NCBI GenBank assembly: GCA_033765305.1
Contig: JANRID010000057.1
Span: forward strand, 117,506 to 181,505
DNA: 64,000 bases
Direction: 5' to 3'
Source: RDXT01 sp033765305
GTDB lineage: Bacteria; Bacteroidota; Bacteroidia; J057
The notes below the pieces were generated by a model. The model made no database searches, was not told the DNA's origin, and saw only the letters and a program-made list of their open reading frames with translations. Of the stretch, positions 28,562 to 37,000 are shown piece after piece (positions within the stretch are counted from its first letter, which is position 1; every line of letters begins with the position of its first letter). A program made the position numbers and the translations under genes.

Positions 28562-31168
28562 ATGGATCTCCAACATACTCCTGCCTACCCGCACTTCGCG
28601 CCTGATCAGGTGCTCACCGACAGCCAGCTCAACGGGCTGCGCCGGTTTCTGGACGAACAAAACCGGCTGACCCGCACCCACGGGATCGGAGCGGGGATCG
28701 TATGCGGGCTCAAAGCCGCCTACCGCTACGGCGCGCCCTGCGATGAGCATTACATCGTGCTGTCGCCGGGCTATGGCTTTACCTCTGCCGGCTATCTCAT
28801 GCAGATGGAAGCCGGCGCAGCCCCGGCGGACGATCCAAGCCCCTGCGTGGAATTCCCCTTCAAGGGACGGCAGTACACGCATGTGCGCCCGTACCACTGG
28901 AACGAGCGCGATCTGCACGGCGACGGGGAGGCCATGTACCAGGCCTGGCGGGATTGCCAGCTCAAGTCAAGCTCAACGGACACATCAAACCCAAAGGAAA
29001 AGAAGGCGCCCCAGCTGAAAAGCGGACGCAGCCTCAGCCGGAGCACTGCTGCAGCGGCAGAGACCGGCACCCCCCTGACGAGCTGGGAACTGCTTACGGC
29101 GGATGAAGGGATCCAGTATGCCGCCCAGGGCGCCGTCGAGCTGACGGAGCTGCATGTATCGGGCCATGTGCTGGTTCTCTTCCTGGAAAAAGGCGGCGAA
29201 GAAGACAAGCCCTGCATCGAAACCGACTGCTCGCGGAACAGCCAGACGGTGTACCGCATCCGGGCGCTGCTGGTGCCGGAGGCCTGCTACACCCGCATGG
29301 AGGGCTGCCAGCCGCTCGATCTGCTGCATGTGCCGCGTCTGCATACGGCAGCCTTCGCGCCGCCCGTGGCTGGCAGCAGAAAATCCGCTGCGCGCGAAGC
29401 CGCCGGCGAAGGCCGCCTGTCCAATCTCACCGATTACCAGAGCATCAACCGGGCCTACGGCAGCATCGTCGAAGGGCTGGCCAGCCCGGAGCTGCAGCAG
29501 GACGGACAGCATTGGAGCCGGCTGACGGCAAGCATTGCAATGGCCTACCAGCATTATGCGGATTTCCTCTGCCTGGATCGGGACGCCGTCGATATAGCGG
29601 CGCTGAAAGCGCGGCTGGACGCCATCTTTCAGGGCCTGCAGTTCAACCTGAACTACCACCAGTACCACTACGATTTTCTCCGGGATCTGGTGCGGGGCTA
29701 CAACGAGTTCATCGCGGAGGCCTGCAGGCTGACCGGAAACTGCTGGCCGGTGTCCGGTTTTCCCCGCCACCTGGGAATCGCTCATTTCGTGCAGACAGCC
29801 GACCAGCAGATCGAAACCCTCGAAGGCGGCTACCGGACGGGCTTTTATCCGGCACCGGTCCGCAACGTGATGCACGGCGACTGGCAGCGGGTGCGGCGGC
29901 TCTTCCTGCGCCTGCGCGACATGATCCAGCACTTCGCCTTCGATCACGGCATCGTCAGGTTTGCTTCGGACGAATACCGTGAAACGTACGACATCCGCAT
30001 CACCCCCAGCCAGACGGAGGCCTATCCGCTGGGTAGGCGGGCCATTCCGTATTATTACGATCTGACCCGGCCCGGCGCGCTCGAAGACTTTGCCCGAAAC
30101 TGGCAGCCGGCGGACTGCTGCACCGACGAAGCCCTGCTGGGCTACCACCTCCAGGCACCGGATACAGAACCGGCCGATCCGTATGGCACCGCTGCGGCGC
30201 AGGCAGACCCGCTGCGCTTCAGCATCCTCGGCAATGGCTTCTTCCGCATCGAGGGGCATATCGGCATGCCGTGCGAGGCAGCCGAGGAAGCCCTCGACGC
30301 CCTGCGCATCGCGCACAACCTGGAGTTCGACCTGATCTTCGTGCATCTGCACGAGCGAAAAGCCGGACAGAACGAAACGGCCCGGGGGGTACATCAAGCC
30401 GACAGCCAGACCTTTTTCAAAAATATAGGCTCGAGTCCTGCCGTGGGCATGGAGCACATGGGCGGCGTGCCTGCCGGCGGCACCTTCATCGTCATCTGCG
30501 ACGAGGTCTGCACAGATGCGGACAACCCCAAAGATCCCAGCTCGTGGGAGGTAATCGCCGTAGCGGATTTCGCGCTGCACCGCAGCCTGGCCTGCTGCCT
30601 GGAGGACGACCGGGAGGAAGAGGAGCCCGATCCGGAAAGCCCCAATGATCCCAAGCCCGAAATCAAGACGCGGACTGGGAGGTCAGTCAGGGCTGAGGCT
30701 CAGCCCGCAGGCATCGTAGCCAAGCCCGCGCCTGCGGGCGCGGCGCTGGAAGCGCAGCTGCAGGCCCGTTCCGTCAAATACCAGGAGGCCCTGTACAATC
30801 TGAATGCAAAAGGCGAGTTCGCGAAATCCGCACTGTACGCAGACTCCCTCGAATATGTGTCGGGCAAACAGCCCGGTCTCGATGCATACCGCGAACTGAG
30901 CGGCAAGATCCTGCAGACCTATGCTCGCTCAAAGGATGCGGACAAGAAGCGTGCGTACGCACACATGCTTGAAACGCTTACCCTCAAAGCCTTCGACGCG
31001 TCGCTGGCAGGGAGCTGGGACGAGGCCATCCATGCCGGCCTGGGCGAGCTGTCCGGCAAACTGAAAACCGCCGGCCTCTCCCTTTCCCGCATCCGCACCA
31101 ACTGGAATGCCCAGGAGCTTCCCGCCGGCCCCGCCCGCGACGCGCTGCTGAACCTCTTCGAATCCTGA
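28562..31168 (+). CDS. Large unknown protein of the eCIS operon, 868 aa
   Basis: The start is placed at the ATG at 28562 (MDLQHTPAYPHFAPDQVLTD); a TTG at 28535 is in frame but less likely. The opening DSQLNGLRRFLDEQNRLTRTHGIGAGIVCGL resembles proteins I recall beside baseplate genes in other Bacteroidota eCIS loci, without a known function. A low-complexity linker (about 140-180) and an acidic Pro-rich linker (about 690-710) separate folded blocks. No enzyme motif, signal peptide or membrane helix is evident. It lies between the Afp12-like gene and the tape-measure gene (7-nt gap), so a baseplate accessory, fibre-base or assembly role is reasonable inference. Confidence 0.75.
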   Translation: MDLQHTPAYPHFAPDQVLTDSQLNGLRRFLDEQNRLTRTHGIGAGIVCGLKAAYRYGAPCDEHYIVLSPGYGFTSAGYLMQMEAGAAPADDPSPCVEFPFKGRQYTHVRPYHWNERDLHGDGEAMYQAWRDCQLKSSSTDTSNPKEKKAPQLKSGRSLSRSTAAAAETGTPLTSWELLTADEGIQYAAQGAVELTELHVSGHVLVLFLEKGGEEDKPCIETDCSRNSQTVYRIRALLVPEACYTRMEGCQPLDLLHVPRLHTAAFAPPVAGSRKSAAREAAGEGRLSNLTDYQSINRAYGSIVEGLASPELQQDGQHWSRLTASIAMAYQHYADFLCLDRDAVDIAALKARLDAIFQGLQFNLNYHQYHYDFLRDLVRGYNEFIAEACRLTGNCWPVSGFPRHLGIAHFVQTADQQIETLEGGYRTGFYPAPVRNVMHGDWQRVRRLFLRLRDMIQHFAFDHGIVRFASDEYRETYDIRITPSQTEAYPLGRRAIPYYYDLTRPGALEDFARNWQPADCCTDEALLGYHLQAPDTEPADPYGTAAAQADPLRFSILGNGFFRIEGHIGMPCEAAEEALDALRIAHNLEFDLIFVHLHERKAGQNETARGVHQADSQTFFKNIGSSPAVGMEHMGGVPAGGTFIVICDEVCTDADNPKDPSSWEVIAVADFALHRSLACCLEDDREEEEPDPESPNDPKPEIKTRTGRSVRAEAQPAGIVAKPAPAGAALEAQLQARSVKYQEALYNLNAKGEFAKSALYADSLEYVSGKQPGLDAYRELSGKILQTYARSKDADKKRAYAHMLETLTLKAFDASLAGSWDEAIHAGLGELSGKLKTAGLSLSRIRTNWNAQELPAGPARDALLNLFES

Positions 31169-31175
31169 TCCTCCT

Positions 31176-32621
31176 ATGGCGACGCACTACATCGGAACCC
31201 AGCAGGTGCTGCTCCACATGGGGCGCAGGCAGGATTCCTATGCATTGCAGTCGCAGGCTGCCTGGCTCTGCAGCCACGGGCTGCTCGACCGCCTGCAGGC
31301 GCTGTTCGACCGCTTCGGCGGCGGAGAGGAAGTCCTGCGGATCGACACGCTGGACCTCGACCTCGGGCAGCTGCCCGCCAGCCAGTTCGGGGACGCATTC
31401 GCCGCCCGGCTGCTGGAAGCCCTGGAAGCCGCCCTCTCCGGCATGCAGCCGGAAACCGCCCCGCCCGTCCGGTCCCGCACCCTGCGCCCGGAGGAGCGCC
31501 TGCTGGAGCGCTGGGAAGCCTTCCTGCGGCAGGGCTATCTGAGCGGCTGGAACGGCACGGCCGGCGACCTGCTCCAGGAGCCCGCGCTGCTGGCTGCGCT
31601 GGAGCATGCCCCCGCTGCGCGCGCGCAGATCCGGGAACTCCTGCGCCGACAGCGCCGGGCCGTGCTCCGCCTGCTGTACCAGTATCCGCCCGCCTTCTGG
31701 CAGCAGGTGCTGAGGCTGCTGGGCGCAGACGCATGGGTCCTGCGCTGGATTGCGCAATTGCCCCCTGAACTGCCCGCCTCCGCCCGCGCCGACTTGCAGG
31801 CGGTTCTGATCCAATGGACGCTCAGCGAAGCGCAGACAGCGGAGCTGCTGGCCGCATGGCTCCGGACGCTGCCCGCAGCGGAGGCCGCCGGCTGGACGGC
31901 GGGGGGCCTGCCGCCGGCAGCAGACCCGTCTTTGCCGGATCCGCCTCCCGCCGGATGGGCCGGGTGGCTTGCCGTGCTGGAATCAGCAGCCCGCGGAGCC
32001 GGAATCTCCGAAGCGGAGCGCATGGCGGAGACTCTCCGCCAGCTGCCGGCGCCAGCGGCGGCGGAGCCTCCGCCCGCGCAGCCGGAGGCAGCCGCGCAGG
32101 CGGAAGCCGACAGGCCGGAGGCCTTGTTTGTCTCCCATGCCGGACTCGTGCTGCTGCACCCCTTCCTGCCTGCGCTGTTTGAAAACCTCGGTCTGCTGGA
32201 CGGGGACCAGTTCAGCGGCGAAGCCGCACAGGCCCGCGCCGTGCAGGTCATGGGCTATCTGGCTGCCGGCAGCGCCGGCCTGCCGGAGCACGAGTTGCCC
32301 ATAGCCAAGCTGCTCTGCGGCTATCCCCTGCACATGCCCGTCATCCGCGAGCCTGAGCTGAGCAGGTTCGAGCAGGCAGAATGCGAGGACCTGCTGGCCT
32401 CCGTCATCGGGCACTGGGAAGCGCTCAAAAGCACCTCCCCCGACGGCCTGCGCGAAGGCTTTTTGCAGCGCGCCGGCAAGCTGGAGTTCCGCGAAGGCGA
32501 AACCCGCCTGCTGGTGGAGGAAAAAGGCCAGGACATCCTGCTGACCCGCCTGCCCTGGGGCATCGGGATCGTGAAGCTGCCCTGGATGGAAGAGATTTTG
32601 TATGTGAAGTGGGTGAATTAA
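31176..32621 (+). CDS. eCIS tape-measure protein (Afp14/Pvc14-like)
   Basis: The 481-aa protein starts MATHYIGTQQVLLHMGRRQD and is Ala/Leu/Glu-rich and helical in the middle. Its C-terminal region has the family signature seen in contractile injection system tape-measure proteins: AGLVLLHPFLPALFENLGLL, HELPIAKLLCGYPLHMPV and LPWGIGIVKLPWMEEILYVKW. The protein sets tube length during assembly in related systems. It is the last structural gene of the operon and is followed 33 nt later by the first cargo gene. Confidence 0.88.
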   Translation: MATHYIGTQQVLLHMGRRQDSYALQSQAAWLCSHGLLDRLQALFDRFGGGEEVLRIDTLDLDLGQLPASQFGDAFAARLLEALEAALSGMQPETAPPVRSRTLRPEERLLERWEAFLRQGYLSGWNGTAGDLLQEPALLAALEHAPAARAQIRELLRRQRRAVLRLLYQYPPAFWQQVLRLLGADAWVLRWIAQLPPELPASARADLQAVLIQWTLSEAQTAELLAAWLRTLPAAEAAGWTAGGLPPAADPSLPDPPPAGWAGWLAVLESAARGAGISEAERMAETLRQLPAPAAAEPPPAQPEAAAQAEADRPEALFVSHAGLVLLHPFLPALFENLGLLDGDQFSGEAAQARAVQVMGYLAAGSAGLPEHELPIAKLLCGYPLHMPVIREPELSRFEQAECEDLLASVIGHWEALKSTSPDGLREGFLQRAGKLEFREGETRLLVEEKGQDILLTRLPWGIGIVKLPWMEEILYVKWVN

Positions 32622-32654
32622 TCCGTTGACAGCTAACCGATCAACACATTCGTC

Positions 32655-33998
32655 ATGGCCTCGTGGAGCATTCGCAGAAAACCCGTCAGACGGCGCACCG
32701 GACAGCCTGCCTGGGCGCATGCCGGTGAACAGCAGGCCGCCTTCTTTGGCCCGGCCCCGGCCATCCAGCCCAAGCTGGCCATCGGCACCCCCGGCGACGC
32801 GTACGAGCGCGAAGCCGACGCCGTGGCCGAGCGCGTCGTCAGCGGCGGAACGGCCAGTCCGGCCCTGAGCACCAGCACCGGGCTGGGCGCGCCCATGCAG
32901 CGCATGTGCCCCGAATGCGAGCAGGAGCAGAAGGTGCAGCGCATGGCCGAGGAGGAAGAACCCGTCCAGGCCCAGGCTGAAGAGGAAGAAATGGTGCAAA
33001 GCCAGGCCGAGGAAGAAGAACCCGTACAGGCCCAGGCTGAAGAGGAGGAAATGGTGCAAAGCCAGGCCGAGGAGGAAGAGCCCGTCCAGTCCCAAGCCGA
33101 AGAAGAGGAGATGGTGCAGGGCAAGGCCCAGGGAAGCGCCCCGCAGCACTTCGCCAGCCGCCTGCAGGCCCGGCAGGGCAGCGGCCAGCCCCTGCCTGCC
33201 CCCATACGCGCGCAGATGGAGGGAGGCATCGGCGCGGATTTTTCCGGCGTGCGCATCCACACCGACGGTGAAGCCCAGCAGATGAGCCAGTCCATCCGCG
33301 CCCACGCCTTCACCCGCGGCCGCGACATTTATTTCAATGCCGGCCAGTACCAGCCCCAGAGCAGCGCAGGCCAGCGCCTCCTGGCGCATGAGCTGACGCA
33401 CGTGGTGCAGCAGGGGGGAGGGGAAGAGCGGGTGCAGACGTACCGAGATAAGTCTGCCTTCAATTTTGGCACACTAGACGATATGCATCTGAAGGAAGAT
33501 AGTTTCAACAAAAAGAAAGACAAACAGACTAAGCCCTGGATTGAAAAAATAAGAGTCAAATTCTTGTATAAACTTCCTGACAAAAATGGTATAGAAACAT
33601 GGTTTGGTATTGCTAAGATCGAATACTTTAATAATCTCAAAGCGCTAAGCAGCTTTCTTATACCCGTCGCAGGCGGCTCCAAAGCTTTAGGACTAACAGA
33701 CAAGGGCAGTTTTAAAGTCCAACGTATCGAGGGAATAGGGTATAACAGTGGCTTGTTTACAGATCCGTCTGTCGTTAAAGATCCGAAAGATCCGAGGAAG
33801 AGGTATTCACAAGATCCGCAGATGGCGAATATGAGCTATGCGATATTTTATAATAAAGGTGAAGCACTTCATGCAGGTCCGTTGGACGAATCTTCTCATG
33901 GATGTGTGCATGTGGACTGGGGTAGCTTCGATACAATAAAGCAACTGAACTATCACTCAGTTGTCGGAGAGACAACTGTAGAGGTTGCATATCCTTAA
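32655..33998 (+). CDS. eCIS cargo 1: DUF4157 protein with C-terminal YkuD-type L,D-transpeptidase domain
   Basis: The 447-aa protein has four parts. Residues 36-63 carry the IQPKLAIGTPGDAYEREAD leader motif common in DUF4157 proteins. Residues about 96-156 are acidic decapeptide repeats. Residues about 165-255 are the DUF4157 domain with GADFSGVRIHTD and HELTH (245-249). Residues about 262-447 are a separate C-terminal domain with a YkuD-like site: His406 in ALHAGPLD and SHGCVH at 414-419 (Cys417 as likely nucleophile), preceded by LTDKGSFKVQRI. YkuD enzymes remodel peptidoglycan cross-links through a Cys-His pair. The C-terminal DNA is strongly AT-rich compared with the rest. There is no signal peptide. 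The position after the tape-measure gene fits eCIS payload. No immunity gene is seen directly after it. Confidence 0.82.
   Translation: MASWSIRRKPVRRRTGQPAWAHAGEQQAAFFGPAPAIQPKLAIGTPGDAYEREADAVAERVVSGGTASPALSTSTGLGAPMQRMCPECEQEQKVQRMAEEEEPVQAQAEEEEMVQSQAEEEEPVQAQAEEEEMVQSQAEEEEPVQSQAEEEEMVQGKAQGSAPQHFASRLQARQGSGQPLPAPIRAQMEGGIGADFSGVRIHTDGEAQQMSQSIRAHAFTRGRDIYFNAGQYQPQSSAGQRLLAHELTHVVQQGGGEERVQTYRDKSAFNFGTLDDMHLKEDSFNKKKDKQTKPWIEKIRVKFLYKLPDKNGIETWFGIAKIEYFNNLKALSSFLIPVAGGSKALGLTDKGSFKVQRIEGIGYNSGLFTDPSVVKDPKDPRKRYSQDPQMANMSYAIFYNKGEALHAGPLDESSHGCVHVDWGSFDTIKQLNYHSVVGETTVEVAYP
32941..33120 (+). repeat. Three 60-bp tandem repeats (six acidic decapeptides) in cargo 1
   Basis: Three consecutive 60-nt blocks (32941-33000, 33001-33060, 33061-33120) differ only at scattered third positions and a few other bases. 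They encode alternating units of the form AEEEE-P-VQ-A/S-Q and AEEEE-M-VQ-S-Q. Similar but imperfect QRQAEEEEVQAQAE units occur in cargo 2. Confidence 0.9.
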
Positions 33999-34001
33999 TC
34001 C

Positions 34002-37000
34002 ATGCCCCACGCCCCCAAACATCCCGCCCCTGCCGTCGTCCGCACCCAGACGCGCAATGCCCCCTTCTTCGGGGCGCAGGGGGAAGGCATGTTTGCGGCG
34101 CAGCAGGCGGTGCAGCGGGCGGAATCGCTGTTTTTCGCTCCGGTGCTCCAGCCGAAGTGCGAGGCCTGCGCGGAGGAGGGTCAGCTCCAGGCCTATCCGC
34201 AGGCACCGCCGCTCCAGCGGCAGGCGGAGGAAGAAGAAGTCCAGGCCCAGGCCGAACCTCCCGCCGGGGAGCTACTCCAGCGGCAGGAGGAGGAAGCGAT
34301 TCAGGCACAAGCGGAACCTCCTGCGGGGGAAGTGCTGCAGCGGCAGGCGGAGGAGGAGGAAGTCCAGGCCCAGGCGGAGGACGCGGAAAATATTCAGCCA
34401 ACCCCTGAACATCAGGATACTGGAATTCAGCCCAAGCTGCGCATCGGCGCGCCGGGCGACCGCTACGAGCGCGAAGCGGATGCCATGGCGGAGCGGGTGG
34501 TAAATATGCCGGAAGCGAAGGCAAGCGATTCACTGTCAGACAATTCTGCTCAACACACAAGCATTCAGCGCTCCATCACGCCCCTTGCCGCTGCCATTAC
34601 GCCGCTGCAGCGCAAGGAAGCGCCCGAAGAAGCGCCCGAAATCCAGGCCCAGGCAGAACCAGCGGCCCTGCAGATGACCGGCGCAGCCGATCCGCCCCCC
34701 GACGAGGGCGAGGGCAGCATCCAGCGCCAGGGCGAACACCTCCCCAGCCTCAGCGAGCGCTTCGCTCAGCGCCTCAGCACCCGCAAAGGCAGCGGCAGCC
34801 CCCTGCCCGACGAGGCCCGCAGCCGGATGGAGCAGGGCTTCGGCGCAGACTTCAGCGGCGTGCGCATCCACACCGACAGCGAAGCCGTGCAGATGAGCCA
34901 GGAAGCTCATGCCCAGGCCTTTACGCATGGCAACGACATCTATTTCAACGCCGGTAAATTCGATCCCGCCTCCACGCAGGGCCAGCGCCTGCTCGCGCAT
35001 GAGCTGACGCATACGGTGCAGCAGGGGGGGAGCGTGATGCGGAAGGAAGTGGTGCCCGATATACAACTGCTGGGTATAGACACAATTATATCAGCCGCTG
35101 CATGGGCAGGGGTTGATTTGCCTGCCTATGCCCGCCATGTGCCCGGCTATACGCTTTTCACCGTCATAGCCGGGCAGGACCCGCTTACTGGAAACCGGGT
35201 AGCGCCGACCGCTGAAAATATCGTCGGCGGTATCATGGGCCTGGCGCCTTTCGGCACGGCCATCTATGATAAGCTTACGGAGCTTGGCATCGTTCAGCGG
35301 GCGCTGACCTGGATTCAGGGCGAGCTGGACCGCTGCAATATCTCCCTGACCCGGATTGTCCAGACGTTCGACCGGGCCTGGGCGGAAATAGAATTCAGAA
35401 GAGGCTGGGAGTATAACCTTGGGGTGCTGACCCGCCACTTCGGTGCGCTGCTGCAGGATGTCCGGAATTTTGCCGCTTCGCTGGTGCAGCAGCTGATGAC
35501 CTGGGTGAAAGAGGCGCTGGTGCTACCGCTGCATGCTCGCGTGTCGCAGAACCGCTGGTACCTCCTCCTGACCAAAATCCTCGGCCAGGACCCCATCACA
35601 GGCGCGGAGGTCCATGCCACCACGGTAGAAATTCTGGAAGAGGTGCTGCGTCTGGCCGGCAAGGAGACCGAGCTGGAGCAGATGCGCGCACGCGGCACCC
35701 TCCAGCGCAGCGCCGACTGGATCGACACGCAACTGGGCACATTCCGTGCCCTGCTGGGCGAGCTGCGGGGGATTTTCACCGCCGCATGGGAGGCCATTCA
35801 GCCTGCCAGCCTGCCGAACATTGCGCAAAATTTCCAAAACCTCGCCGAGCGCTTCTGGAGCTTCCTGACCCGGCTTACCAGTTTTGCCGGCACGGTAGCA
35901 GCGCAGGTACTCCAGTTCATCAAAGATGCCTTGCTGGGCCTGCTCCGCGAGCATGCCAGCAGCATCCGCGGCTACCGCCTGTTCACGGTCATTCTGGGCA
36001 GGGACCCCGTAACGCAGCAGCCTGTCGAGCGCAACGCGCGCAACATCATTGCTGGTTTCATGGAGCTGGCCGCCGGGCAGGAGGCCTATCAGCAGATGGA
36101 GGAAACCGGTGCCATCGACCGGATGGCCGCCTGGGTGAACAGCCTCATCCAGCGCTACGGGATCACCGTCGAGCTGATTCGGAATCTCTTCCTCGGTATT
36201 TGGAATTCCCTGACGGTCAATGATCTTGTTCATCCCATCGATGCTTTCGAGCGGGTCGTCGCCACCTTCCGCGAGCCCATCGCCCGCTTGCTGGGCTTTG
36301 CGCTGGAGGTAATTAAAAAGCTGATCGAGGTCCTGCTGGAGCTGATGAATTTCCCTACGGAACTCATCCTGCAGATCATCCAGCGGGCGACACAGGCCTT
36401 CGAGGATATCCAGCGCGACCCGGTGGGCTTCCTGCTCAACCTGCTGCGGGCCGTGAAGCAGGGCTTCATCCAGTTTTTTGGCAACATCGGCAGCCACCTG
36501 CTGAGCGGCCTGGTGGGCTGGCTGACCAGCGAGCTCCAGGACGCAGGCGTATCGCCGCCGCGCGATTTCAGCCTGCGCGGCGTCATTACTTTCGTGCTGG
36601 ATGTGCTCGGCATTACGATGGAGCGCATCTGGCAGAAACTGGCCGAGCATCCGCAAATTGGGCCTGAACGCGTCGCGCGGGTGCGGCAGTTCCTCGAAAC
36701 GGCAGGCCAGGCAGCTACAGGCGTCTGGGCTTTCATCCAGGACGTGCAGCGCGAAGGCATCGGCGCCATCTGGCGGCACATCCAGGACCAGCTGTCCAAC
36801 CTCTGGGACACCGTGCTCGATGCGGTGAAAAACTGGATCATGGAGCGCATCATCACCCAGATGGTAACACGCCTGCTGTCCATGCTCGACCCTACCGGCA
36901 TCATGGCAGTGGTCAACAGCTTCATCGCATTCTACCGGGCAGTGCAGTCCTTCATCGAGAAGCTGCGGCAGATCCTGGAGGTGATTAATTCCTTCGTAGG

